The notes beneath the pieces are model-generated. The model did not search any database, had not been told where the DNA came from, and worked only from the letters and a program-made list of their open reading frames with translations. 51,011 nt of DNA, taken from contig JAABRU010000021.1 in assembly GCA_011390755.1 (NCBI GenBank), positions 1 to 51,011 of the forward strand, in the 5' to 3' direction. The position numbers and the translations under genes are program-made. Shown here in pieces: positions 24,801 to 32,580 of the stretch; positions within the stretch are counted from its first letter, which is position 1; the number at the start of each line of letters is the position of its first letter. Source of the stretch: Desulfobacteraceae bacterium (lineage in GTDB: Bacteria; Desulfobacterota; Desulfobacteria; Desulfobacterales; Desulfococcaceae).

Positions 24801-26291
24801 GGGACAATCAAAATACCACGGTTGGTCCAATGTCGGCCACATATTTTCATATGTATAGACTCCGGAAGTTCCCGCAGTCTGCCTTACTTCCACATTCAGA
24901 GGAGAATTTGCCGCATTGGGCGCTGTAACGGTGATGATACCGGTTCTTGCGCCGCCGGTGTTGGATTGAGCATATACGGATACGGTTCCGCTGTTTGTGC
25001 CGGAATTTCCGCTCTGAATGAGCAGCCAGGGTACATTGGCTTTGGCTGACCATGACATTGTGCCGGTTCCGGCATTTGTCACAGCAAAACTGACGGTTGT
25101 CTGGGATTCTCCGACATCATGAGAAGACGGGAAAACCGCCAAAGAAGGGGATTCTTTCGGAATGACAAAAACATCGCAGGTATCCGTATCCTGCTGATTG
25201 CTGTTGTCTGTAACGGTCAGTTTAAAAGTCAGTGTGATTCCGACCGTACCCACGGAAGGAGCCGTAAAAGTCGGTCTGATTGCGGATGTATCGGAAAGTC
25301 TTACACCGGTTCCGGCGGTCTGTTCCCAACGATAGGAAACAATGCCGTCATCCAGGTCTTTGGAACCGGAAGCATTCAGCGTCACCGAAGCCCCGTCTCT
25401 GACGGTCTGATGTGAACCTGCATCTGCAATGGGTTTTTGGGGTTCAGCATGACCGACCACCTTGAAATTTGTCATACCGAAATCAAGATCATTTGTATGC
25501 CCTGTATAGGCAATCCAGAAGGTACCGTCTCCGTTTGGGCCTGCATTTTCTCCCCAACTGTTTTTGCACAGCCAGGCCTGTTTTGCATCATCCCAGCCGA
25601 TAAGTAGCACCGCATGAGCACTGACATAATCAGATGGAGCTTGGGTATATACTTCATCTGACCGACCTTCATACCAGAATATAAAGAAATCTTTATATAC
25701 CTTGTAGGTGAAAAATGCAGGGCCGTCTTTATATAAAGATATTTTGATTTCATCTATATCTTCCGTAGGTACATTATAATCACCTTTTATATTATAGTTC
25801 AGATTGTTACAAATATCTAAAACCTCACATGCAACATCTGAACGATCCCAAGAATCGTAATCTGTACAGCTTTCCTCCATAGGACCTTCATTAAGCCAGA
25901 ATCTAACCGCATAAAGTGTCCCCCCATCACAGCCATACCCGGAACAGGAAACAAGCTGCTGTTCCGAGAGATCATAAAACTCGTTTTTGTTTATCAGTAT
26001 TTTTGATTCAAATGCCCCTACATAAGCAAAAGCCCAGCAGCTTCCACAATGTCCTTGATCTTTTGCCGGAGTGACGGCCCCTTCATCTGCCCAGTTAAAG
26101 TACGCGGGCATCTGTTCCAGAAAATCTCCATATTCAACTGTATCCGGAAATGACCATGCAAAATTTTTGATATTCTGATCATAATCATCGGGTTTCCCCA
26201 AATATCCCAAAGGCATGTCATAGGCAAAAAGGCCCGAAGACAGTAAGAGCAGGAAAATACTGCAAAGGGAAATTCTGATTTTTTTCTTCAT
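21810..26291 (-). CDS. Secreted papain-family (C1A) protease with NHL propeller and tandem C-terminal modules
   Basis: 1493 residues. Signal peptide 1-23 (LLLLSSGLFA). The C1A peptidase spans about 60-280 with oxyanion Q79, catalytic C85 in CGSCWAF, H226 in HAVLLIGW and N244 in KNSWGE; the propeptide is short. Then come a PKD-like domain (about 290-380), a BACON-like domain (about 385-475) and NHL beta-propeller repeats (about 480-1015; pattern GLAIDNDGNVYVSD). Two ASH/choice-of-anchor-D-like domains (about 1020-1230) follow. Two copies of the VWGYF...FFHVSVPDI module end the protein (about 1233-1350 and 1377-1493). Extracellular proteolysis is likely. The protease, NHL and ASH coding regions are visibly AT-richer than the module-encoding 3' end, pointing to domain shuffling. 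It is followed downstream by a 131 bp insertion element. Confidence 0.88.
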   Translation of the reverse strand: MKKKIRISLCSIFLLLLSSGLFAYDMPLGYLGKPDDYDQNIKNFAWSFPDTVEYGDFLEQMPAYFNWADEGAVTPAKDQGHCGSCWAFAYVGAFESKILINKNEFYDLSEQQLVSCSGYGCDGGTLYAVRFWLNEGPMEESCTDYDSWDRSDVACEVLDICNNLNYNIKGDYNVPTEDIDEIKISLYKDGPAFFTYKVYKDFFIFWYEGRSDEVYTQAPSDYVSAHAVLLIGWDDAKQAWLCKNSWGENAGPNGDGTFWIAYTGHTNDLDFGMTNFKVVGHAEPQKPIADAGSHQTVRDGASVTLNASGSKDLDDGIVSYRWEQTAGTGVRLSDTSAIRPTFTAPSVGTVGITLTFKLTVTDNSNQQDTDTCDVFVIPKESPSLAVFPSSHDVGESQTTVSFAVTNAGTGTMSWSAKANVPWLLIQSGNSGTNSGTVSVYAQSNTGGARTGIITVTAPNAANSPLNVEVRQTAGTSGVYTYENMWPTLDQPWYFDCPCDVAVGNSGNVYIADSGNNCIQKFSADGNFITKWEVGTFGYLLAVAVDKQENVYVANIYGDCIYKYSSDGKDLITKWGTQGNGDGEFIQPTGLAIDNDGNVYVSDRGNSRIQKFTPDGVFISKWNVEGLGDYDYDKPNVLLMFTTGIATDVNNNVYVSDLKNQRVNKYSSNGAFIGTFAEIDSPHDIAIDINGDVFIAESARWLKKFNSSGEMIHSINIAYQARGIDISNGYLYTVDCSYNGVQKFSSDLNVLDVWGVSGQITFDSPKGIVTDKEENIYVVDNFYVKKFDADGAFIEQWGGYGSENGKFYYPYGIAIDNIEKFYIADTSNHRIQKIASDGTFIAKWGKEGSGNGEFKHPRGIATDKGNYVYVADSGNDRIQKFTSDGTFVTKWGSSGSENGNFDNPQDICVDIFGNVYVTEQYPNYRVQKFSSDGEYITKWDSDGAGIAVDKSGNIYVSESWNDRIVKYTSQGLFLTEFGETGYKAGALNSPSFLTVSPNGMIYVADSGNNRIQVFEEIDYSEKIDISPTNLNFGPLYKDESLSKSFIITNQSNTALKINSVKITETDDFKIENDNCSNISLNPSDSCTCSVIFSPDSSDKHEANIIITYNGSNTENITISGSEKDKIIVEPSSYDFGSFDVGEISYTDFGMNNIDAQKITINSISLSGVNADEFKIISDYCTNWTIEGGTTVVSNFTCCHIAFEPKSGGEKKAELVITYNDVAEYRVPLTGTAKGFGYFPDSDLWLRAVIHTEDKGPIEAVWKEGGKSMTGRGDTVIWGYFYASPSDVSWGSANNPDLFVKIWKDVSGPVYVDYFHVSVPDIDIYTDFSYDEKPDEHNRATLTDRFVEHFYINGVSDSKVQTEDGIPAAGYNPAENPAGSELINNLRIGTMINTADKGSIPGVWRQGGTDTTARGDQVVWGYFFASADTVSWGSQQNPDLFVKIWFDVGGAVFVDFFHVSVPDIEVYSELPNDGYYDNRGTTILPDRFIEHRYYR

Positions 26292-26353
26292 GATTTTATT
26301 CCTTTGTTAATTGTTATGAGGGTTCTGTCAAACTTTCTGTTTGGCAGCCATTT

Positions 26354-26641
26354 TTACCGCGATAAAATATCCATAACGGTATTAGGAGCCTTTTCTATGA
26401 TATTCAGTAAAACCAGGCCGGGACCTTTGGGTTTTCTTTTGCCTTTTTCCCAATATCTGAGCGTCTGCCGACTGATTCCGATTGCGGATGCAAATTCGTC
26501 CTGATTCATTCCGGTTCTGTTCCGTATTGCTTTCACATCCGGGGCCGAAGGATAATGAACTCTGACACCGCTTTTATTTCCCTGTGCGTATTCTACGGCT
26601 TCTTCAAGTCCCTGTTTTATGCTGTTGAAAGTGTTGTTCAT
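26354..26641 (-). CDS. HigA-like XRE-family antitoxin
   Basis: 95 residues. An HTH occupies about 35-75: DVKAIRNRTGMNQDEFASAI then GISRQTLRYWEKGKRKPKGPG, the typical HigA/NadS pattern, ending LLNIIEKAPNTVMDIL. It starts one base after the upstream toxin gene's stop, so the two are co-transcribed with the toxin first, as in higBA. It should bind its own promoter and the toxin. A TGCCAAACAGAAAGTTTGACA hairpin lies just after its stop (26326-26346). Confidence 0.82.
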   Translation of the reverse strand: MNNTFNSIKQGLEEAVEYAQGNKSGVRVHYPSAPDVKAIRNRTGMNQDEFASAIGISRQTLRYWEKGKRKPKGPGLVLLNIIEKAPNTVMDILSR

Positions 26642-26642
26642 T

Positions 26643-26981
26643 TTATCTCCTTTTATACAGTTCTATAATTTTCCTGGTTAATGCGGAAAGTTCATTCTGT
26701 TCGGATTTCTTCAGATTCTCTTTTTCATTTTTACCGAATATGGTCAGCAAAAACAAGGGGATATTTTTATCATAAAAAAAGTATATTACTCTGACACCTC
26801 CACTTTTTCCTTTTCCTTTGCGGCCCCATCTGATTTTCCTTATTCCGCATGTTCCCTGTATAATTTTGCCGCTTTTGGGATGGGCAGCAAGGTAATCAAT
26901 GATTCTGTTTCTTTCATCTTCGTCTAAAAGACGTTCCGCACGTCTGATATATTCGGGTAATTCAGCAACTGTAATGTACAT
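26643..26981 (-). CDS. RelE/HigB-like toxin
   Basis: 112 residues: AERLLDEDERNRIIDYLAAHP, then GTCGIRKIRWGRKGKGKSGG and VRVIYFFYDKNIPLFLLTIF. This is the RelE-superfamily core of HigB-type mRNA interferases, with the conserved G(I/L)RK(I/L)RW and VRVIYF strands. The C-terminal basic helix is present, so the gene appears intact. It is paired with the HTH antitoxin directly downstream. Confidence 0.82.
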   Translation of the reverse strand: MYITVAELPEYIRRAERLLDEDERNRIIDYLAAHPKSGKIIQGTCGIRKIRWGRKGKGKSGGVRVIYFFYDKNIPLFLLTIFGKNEKENLKKSEQNELSALTRKIIELYKRR

Positions 26982-27032
26982 AATCGAATTTTCTGTTCTT
27001 ACACTTTATTCCCAAGTAAATTGGTATCCAGA

Positions 27033-27281
27033 CTAATGAGCATATTCTGCTTTCCAGGTCTGCTTACGGCTTTCTTTCAATTGTCTTAAAATTTCATCTT
27101 TGCCCATGCCGGAATAAGGATGTTCTTCCCGTAACTCATTCATCCACTGTTTCATTCTTTCCTGCCAGTTATGCTGAGCCGAAGGTAAAATCAGAATCGT
27201 GAATTCTTCAGATGGCGGTAAGCCGGTGACGGTCAATTTGCCGCTGCTGTCAGTAATTGTTTTTAAATGATAGGTCTGCAT
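27033..27281 (-). CDS. Small antitoxin-like protein, copy 2 (82 aa)
   Basis: Begins MQTYHLKTITDSSGKLTVTG and ends KAEYAH at a TAG. It is nearly identical to the first 82 residues of the gene at 18729-19046. The N-terminal half resembles short VapB-like antitoxin starts; the C-terminal half is helical and charged. The expected partner is absent, since the next gene downstream is the HigB-like toxin, which already has its own antitoxin. With the nucleotidyltransferase at 27407 it forms the intact version of the duplicated locus. Function is unassigned. Confidence 0.55.
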   Translation of the reverse strand: MQTYHLKTITDSSGKLTVTGLPPSEEFTILILPSAQHNWQERMKQWMNELREEHPYSGMGKDEILRQLKESRKQTWKAEYAH

Positions 27282-27319
27282 TTTTCAACCCTCTTTATAT
27301 TGTTTAAATTATAGCATGT

Positions 27320-27392
27320 TACAAGGCTCTGTCCCGTAGTATGAGGCAGAGCCTCTCCCCATGCGTTACGGGGCAGAGCCCCGTAACGAGTA
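27320..27392. repeat. GGGGCAGAGCC palindromic repeat, uninterrupted
   Basis: GAGGCAGAGCCTC near 27350 and GTTACGGGGCAGAGCCCCGTAAC (27365-27387) lie between the two small genes. The latter is the empty-site equivalent of the region split by the element at 19148-19277. Confidence 0.65.
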
Positions 27393-27406
27393 GCAGATAG
27401 AAACTG

Positions 27407-27709
27407 TCAGTTTTCTTCATACAGCAGCACCGTATCCCAATCAACAGAATTTTTTAAATGCGGACTGAGCTCCGTTTCACTGAACAGTTCGATTTTTCTC
27501 CCCATCATACGCCCCAGTTCTCCTTCCAGGCTGAACCAGCGAAGCCCCAGAACAGGACGATGTGCGGGATGTTTCAGTTCCACCAGCAGGTCAATATCGC
27601 TATCCCTGCTATTGTCCTGCCGGGCAAAGGAACCGAACAGCGAAATTTTTCTGGCATAGGGTCTGAGCAGGGGAACGGCCTTTGATCTGAGTTCTTCCAC
27701 GGTGTTCAT
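27407..27709 (-). CDS. MNT-type minimal nucleotidyltransferase
   Basis: 100 residues from ATG 27709. GSFARQ (26-31) and DSDIDLLVEL (37-46) are the nucleotidyltransferase-fold motifs with the paired catalytic aspartates; KIELFSETEL supplies the later strand. Small MNT proteins usually act with a HEPN toxin, which they can inactivate by adding nucleotides, but no HEPN gene is adjacent. Upstream the same reading frame continues without a stop through HPHHKHIHPDIKH, the displaced tail of a TumE-like toxin. Copy 1 at 19315-19578 is decayed. Confidence 0.78.
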   Translation of the reverse strand: MNTVEELRSKAVPLLRPYARKISLFGSFARQDNSRDSDIDLLVELKHPAHRPVLGLRWFSLEGELGRMMGRKIELFSETELSPHLKNSVDWDTVLLYEEN

Positions 27710-27768
27710 TGTATTTTTCTCTTTTCTGAAAAAGGGATTGCCGAAACGCGTCCTGATTATGCTCTTGA

Positions 27769-28161
27769 GATGCTTTATGTCAGGGTGAATATGCTTATGA
27801 TGGGGATGCGTCAGTGACAGAGAAAGATCATTCGGATGAGAAATGAATCATACCACCACAGCTTTTCTTTTTCAGGAAATGAAGCCCGGCAATATTCTTC
27901 TGTCCCCGGTCGTTTGCTATCCGGAACACGGGAACGGGATACTTCATAACCGTAACCTTCGATAACCTGTAACTCAAAATTCAGAAACTCTTTCACACAG
28001 AGAATGATGTCATCCGGAAACAGTATCATTCCTTCTGTTCTGCCGATTTTTATACCCATCGGAATATAAATCAGCGAAGAATGTATGATTAGCGGATAAT
28101 CATCCGGTAATTGATGAATGAAAAGCGAGTATTCATAGGGAGATACAAGCGGATTTTTCAT
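27769..28161 (-). pseudogene. TumE-like (DUF6516-type) toxin, frameshifted near its 3' end
   Basis: From ATG 28161 the protein reads FPDDIILCVKEFLNFELQVI, then EGYGYEVSRSRVPDS and KEKLWWYDSF before drifting out of frame to a TGA at 27811. A one-base loss around 27838-27846 restores frame. After it the other frame reads SHPNDLSLSLTHPHHKHIHPD, exactly the family's C-terminal YDxxPHPND...HPHHKH signature. The His-rich active-region tail is therefore encoded but displaced. A TTG at 28176 is an alternative start. The usual tail after DIKH is also replaced by LKSIIRTRFG, running into the nucleotidyltransferase frame. Confidence 0.65.
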
Positions 28162-28165
28162 ATCA

Positions 28166-28435
28166 TCACGCTGCAAGAGCCGTTCTGATCTGTATTGCCA
28201 CCGGCTGGCGTGTAATCAGTTGCTGATAACTTTCTTTCAGACTTGCCAGACTTTTATATAAAGAAAGCCATTCAATAAATTCCATCCGGTAATCATCCAG
28301 GGCATCATATTCATCCAGTTCGCCGTTGGTGATGGCCTGATAGAATTCCCGGGATCTGACCCCGAATTTTTTTTCATAGTGTATAAGCCGGGTTTCGATA
28401 AGACTTATATCTTCAATCACTTGTTTCAGTTTCAT
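28166..28435 (-). CDS. Conserved partner of TumE-like toxin (putative antitoxin)
   Basis: 89 residues, highly charged and helical: EDISLIETRLIHYEKKFGVR, then REFYQAITNGELDEYD and DDYRMEFIEWLSLYKSL. I know short proteins of this type as the usual upstream neighbour of DUF6516/TumE-type genes, hence the call; the antitoxin role is inferred from context only. Its stop is four bases before the ATG of the toxin remnant. A coiled-coil tendency is visible in the first 25 residues. The 166 bases upstream are AT-rich and contain nothing else I recognise. Confidence 0.55.
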   Translation of the reverse strand: MKLKQVIEDISLIETRLIHYEKKFGVRSREFYQAITNGELDEYDALDDYRMEFIEWLSLYKSLASLKESYQQLITRQPVAIQIRTALAA

Positions 28436-28601
28436 ATACTCTCCCGCAATTTTGGTCCGGATTTTTAATTGAAATAAAACAAAGAAATATTTATATATAA
28501 TTCATTTTTATAATACCTGATCGGAAAAGTCAAAATTTTTTCTGATATTGCAGTGAATTTGTCAGAGGATGCAGGAGCGTCAATGGAATTAAGTGAAGGA
28601 T

Positions 28602-28934
28602 CAGCAGATTTCCGAAAGTCTGTCCCGGAGGGACAGAAAGATAATAGCCCGGCAGTTTACTGCCGGGAATCACAGAGTAAATATTTCATAGTCCCGGAGG
28701 GACGGAAGAACCCCCTGTCTTTTCTGCCGTCCCTACGGGACTTTCCGGTTTATGCGGATCCCGGTCCCGGCAATAAATTGCCGGGCTATTGTCTGACACC
28801 CCTCCGGGGTTTTTTTTACTCGTTATGAGGCTCTGCCTCGTAACGCCGTTTCCGGGGCTCTGCCCCCTAAAGTATGAGGCAGAGCCTCTCCCCATGCGTT
28901 ACGGGGCAGAGCCCCGTAACGAGTTGTACTTGGT
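28602..28934. repeat. Large compound intergenic repeat, copy 2
   Basis: Counterpart of 20389-20704. It holds CCCGGCAGTTTACTGCCGGG, GTCCCGGAGGGAC, GTCCCTACGGGAC, CCCCTCCGGGGTTTTTTTT (28799-28817) and four GGGGCAGAGCC-type palindromes, ending at the stop of the glycosidase gene. It includes the 8 bases missing from copy 1. Confidence 0.75.
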
Positions 28935-31900
28935 TTAGCGGAAATACCGATGCTCAATAAAGCGGTCTGCCAGTATGGCCGTTCCCCGGTTGTCGTAACT
29001 GCTGTTGTTGGGCAGTTCGGAATAGACTTCGATATCGGGTACGGAGACATGGAAGAAATCAACAAATACGGCCCCGCCCACGTCAAACCACACTTTGACA
29101 AAAAGATCGGGATTTTCCCGGCTGCCCCAGCTTACGGTATTGGGATCCGCATAAAAATATCCCCATACCACCTGATCCCCGCGGGCCGTGGAATTCTGCC
29201 CGCCCTGCCGCCATACGCCCGGTATGGAACCTTTGTCATCGGTATTGATCATGCTTCCGATGCGCAGGCTGTTGATGAGTGCGGAACCGGTGGGATTGCC
29301 TGCAGGATTGTACCCGGCGGCTGCAATGCCGTCTTCAATCTGCACTTTGCTGTCGCTGACTCCGTTGATATAAAAATGTTCCACAAAGCGGTTGGTCAGG
29401 GTGGCGGTTCCCTGTTCATCGGGAGTTCCGTCATAGGGGAAATCGGTATATACGGTAATATCCGGGACAGATACATGGAAATAATCCACATAGACCGGAC
29501 CGTATGCATCAATCCAGATTTTAACAAAGAGATCGGGGTTGTCCGGACTGCCCCAGGAAACCTGGTCCGGGTTTGCATAAAAATATCCCCAGATCACAAT
29601 ATCGCCCCGTGCCGTGGTATCCTGTCCTCCCAACTGCCATACCCCTTCAATCGGTCCTTTGTCCTCGGTATGAATGACCGAGCGTATCCACAGATCATCT
29701 GTCACCATATAACCGGTGTCAGGGCCTTCGGGTTCATTGCATTCCGTACAGTAAAACTGCATGGCCAGGGTTTTGGAAAAATCCGGCAGGGAGACAACGG
29801 CTTTTCCGGACGCGTCCGCTGTCACGGAAACCGTCTTCACCGGCGCTGTTTTTGTTTCATCATAGCTATCCCAGAATTCCACATTAAAGGTTCCGCCGGG
29901 CCAGAGTTCCGGAATGCTCAGATTTGCCCCGGAAATGCTTCCGTTAACCTGTTTCCGTTCATCATTTACCAGAAAGATGATTCCCTGTTTTCCATCGCTG
30001 ATACCGGTTTTGATGACGGGTCGGTTTGTATTGCCGACTTTCATATAATGACCGATCTGCTTTGGCTGAAAACCCGTAAAATCCAGATTTCCGCTGTCCA
30101 GAAAATGCCTCATGGCCAGCTGGTAATCCCGCATCTGCGGATTCAGCTTCCTGTCTTCCAGCACCTTCCCGGGCCATCGCAGGCCGGAACCGGCTTCCCC
30201 TGAGGCCAGGTAGGCCCAGCTCATATTATGGAAAATCTGTTCATCATCCTGCTCCGTAAAATACGGATCATATTCGGTCGTATAAAACTCTATGGGGCCG
30301 TATTCTGTGCAGAGATAGGGTTTGGGTGTCAGGCTGTAGGCATAGTAAAACTGCAGCCCCTGTTTTACCCGTGCGGCCGGTGCAATGGTATTGTCCAGAT
30401 CATTGGCTTCCGCTTCGTAGATGGTATAGGGGTTGTTCCGGTCGTTGTAATTGGGGTCCCGGATGTCATGATAATACATATGGGTGGAATTGAAATCAAA
30501 ACGGGAATTGTTCAGAACCAGGGCCGCATCATTGCCGGTCACGGAAGCGTCCGGTCTGGTGGGGAGATGTGCAAGGAATTTGGGATCCCAGCGTACCGAA
30601 GACAGAAACACCATATGATTGGGATCAATAAACCGAAGATAATCAGCAATATCATTTACAAATTTTTCCCGGTTCTCAAATGTTGCCCGGTTCCATCCGA
30701 TACCCGGTTCATCACTGTCAAATTCGTTGAGAATATCCCAGGCCAGCAGGTTTTTCCGGTCTCCCACCGTGTCCACCAGTTTTTTCAGAATCGCCTTGAT
30801 ATAGGCTCTGTTTTCCGCTTCAAAAAATTTATCTGTTGTGTACATGGGCCCGCCCATTGCGATACTGAAAGGCACTTTTTCGTTAAAAGGCACTGTATCC
30901 GTATTCCACCACTGCCATTGGGTTTCGGGTGTATAATAAAATGTGTCAAAAGGGACGATAATGACATTGATACTGACTTTGGCGCACTCATCCAGAAAGG
31001 TTTCCAGAAAATTCAGGGTATCCTGGTGAAAGGAAATCTTATCCGGGCCGAGGGATACGTCATCAAAAAGATACACCGGGTTTTCCGGTTCCAGGTTTTC
31101 GGCCATAATCCGGATGGTGTTGACACCATGCTCACTCAGCATTTTCAGGTAACTCCGCCCGTCTTCAATACCTTCTGTGTCCCATTCCATAAAATTTTCA
31201 TAGCGACCCAGATCATCATTCCACATGGGACCGTCATAAAAACTGCGGATATGGGGCCAGGACATGCCCTGATTATCGCCGATGACAATAAAAGGTTCCC
31301 CGTTTTCCCATGTGAAATACCGCCCGCCTGCGTCCGCGGTCAGAAAACCTTTGTCTGTTTCGGAATCCGGAGCCGCAGTAGTGAAAGTGACAACGCCGAT
31401 GCCGGAAGCATTGCCCTGTTCGTCAAGGGCACGGATGCCGATATGATAGGAAGTCCGGGGGGACAGACCGGTAATGCGCAGGGATTCTTTTTTTCCGGCC
31501 TTTTGGGGACGGAAGCTGTTTTTATACACCTGTGCATTGTCCCAGTTATCCGCGGTGATGGCAGAACCGGAATATCGGATATCGTAGGATTTTGCATAGC
31601 CGGAACTGCCGTTGTCCCCGGTGGCTGTGAAGGTGATGTCCGCAGCAAAAGCCCGGATATTGGAAGCCGCCAGATCGCTCATGGTTGCGGGAGAAGTCCG
31701 GTCGGATTTGGCGGAAATGACAAATTCCGCCCAGTTTTCCGGATGATCCTCCTCTCCCATAAAGCGGGTCAGTTCGTCAAATACCCGTTTCCAGTCTCTG
31801 CCATATTCCGGATTCAGGGAACCGCCGGTATCGTCTTCGATATTGGTGAAATTCATTCCCAGGGAATAACCGTCTGCCGGGGCCGTTGCGGTATCGCTTC

Positions 31901-32507
31901 CCATGATTTTTTTCCAGGAAATGGCAACTTCCACCGTAAATCCCCTGTCTTTCTGACTTTCCGAAGTCAGGGTATGGAAGGTATAATCATTGGGTGTGCC
32001 TTCGATACGGGCCGCACTGCGGATATCCGTACTGCCGTCTTCAATCCATATACCGTCGGTTCCGCCGATGCCGTTTCCTTTGTCAAAACGGGTGGCAGTA
32101 CCGTCGGCATTGATGGCAAAAACCCGGTCTTCAGGTTGGAGAAGTTCATGGCGACTGTAATCCGGATCAATTTCCCATTTGATCGCGTCATCATCCCAGG
32201 TGCTGATCCATTGGGCTTTTGGATCATAATCATCCACCCAGAGTTCAAAATCCTCCACATCCGCGGCCATGTAAAGATAATCCGCATCCCACATGACATG
32301 GATTTCGATTTTGGCATCTTCCCCGAAAAATTTGTACAGGGTAATATGCCCGTTTTCATCCCATTCTCCCGGAGTAATCTTCCCGTCAATAACAGGACTT
32401 CCCTGGGGGATAAATCCGCCGAAGAAATCATACTGTGCGGCACGGGCTGTTGAAAATGAAAATACAGCCAGAAAAACAAACAATCGGATAAAAAAATTTT
32501 TCTTCAT
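28935..32507 (-). CDS. Secreted GH5-like glycoside hydrolase with CBM9-like domain and tandem C-terminal modules
   Basis: 1190 residues with a signal peptide (1-23, ending ARA). Residues about 30-270 resemble CBM9/DOMON-like carbohydrate binding (VIDGKITPGEWDE, WDADYLYMAADVED). An Fn3 domain follows (about 275-375). A TIM-barrel hydrolase spans about 385-800. DILNEFD places the likely acid/base E595, and LCTEYG places the likely nucleophile E735, as in clan GH-A. A beta-sandwich (about 860-935) precedes two VWGYF...FHVSVPDI modules (about 945-1065 and 1090-1190) that are close relatives of those in the protease at 21810-26291. Extracellular polysaccharide breakdown is likely, but the exact glycan is not deducible. 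The gene is monocistronic on present evidence. Confidence 0.83.
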   Translation of the reverse strand: MKKNFFIRLFVFLAVFSFSTARAAQYDFFGGFIPQGSPVIDGKITPGEWDENGHITLYKFFGEDAKIEIHVMWDADYLYMAADVEDFELWVDDYDPKAQWISTWDDDAIKWEIDPDYSRHELLQPEDRVFAINADGTATRFDKGNGIGGTDGIWIEDGSTDIRSAARIEGTPNDYTFHTLTSESQKDRGFTVEVAISWKKIMGSDTATAPADGYSLGMNFTNIEDDTGGSLNPEYGRDWKRVFDELTRFMGEEDHPENWAEFVISAKSDRTSPATMSDLAASNIRAFAADITFTATGDNGSSGYAKSYDIRYSGSAITADNWDNAQVYKNSFRPQKAGKKESLRITGLSPRTSYHIGIRALDEQGNASGIGVVTFTTAAPDSETDKGFLTADAGGRYFTWENGEPFIVIGDNQGMSWPHIRSFYDGPMWNDDLGRYENFMEWDTEGIEDGRSYLKMLSEHGVNTIRIMAENLEPENPVYLFDDVSLGPDKISFHQDTLNFLETFLDECAKVSINVIIVPFDTFYYTPETQWQWWNTDTVPFNEKVPFSIAMGGPMYTTDKFFEAENRAYIKAILKKLVDTVGDRKNLLAWDILNEFDSDEPGIGWNRATFENREKFVNDIADYLRFIDPNHMVFLSSVRWDPKFLAHLPTRPDASVTGNDAALVLNNSRFDFNSTHMYYHDIRDPNYNDRNNPYTIYEAEANDLDNTIAPAARVKQGLQFYYAYSLTPKPYLCTEYGPIEFYTTEYDPYFTEQDDEQIFHNMSWAYLASGEAGSGLRWPGKVLEDRKLNPQMRDYQLAMRHFLDSGNLDFTGFQPKQIGHYMKVGNTNRPVIKTGISDGKQGIIFLVNDERKQVNGSISGANLSIPELWPGGTFNVEFWDSYDETKTAPVKTVSVTADASGKAVVSLPDFSKTLAMQFYCTECNEPEGPDTGYMVTDDLWIRSVIHTEDKGPIEGVWQLGGQDTTARGDIVIWGYFYANPDQVSWGSPDNPDLFVKIWIDAYGPVYVDYFHVSVPDITVYTDFPYDGTPDEQGTATLTNRFVEHFYINGVSDSKVQIEDGIAAAGYNPAGNPTGSALINSLRIGSMINTDDKGSIPGVWRQGGQNSTARGDQVVWGYFYADPNTVSWGSRENPDLFVKVWFDVGGAVFVDFFHVSVPDIEVYSELPNNSSYDNRGTAILADRFIEHRYFR

Positions 32508-32580
32508 TCATTTTCTCCTTTTAATATGTTGTTGCATTAAAAACAATATCTTATTCCCATGATCAACGTCGGTGTGTTGC

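Noticed and set aside
30228-32453. 741-codon open frame antisense to the glycosidase gene
   Set aside because: It is a shadow of a gene with clear signal peptide and catalytic motifs; its product has no recognisable domain.
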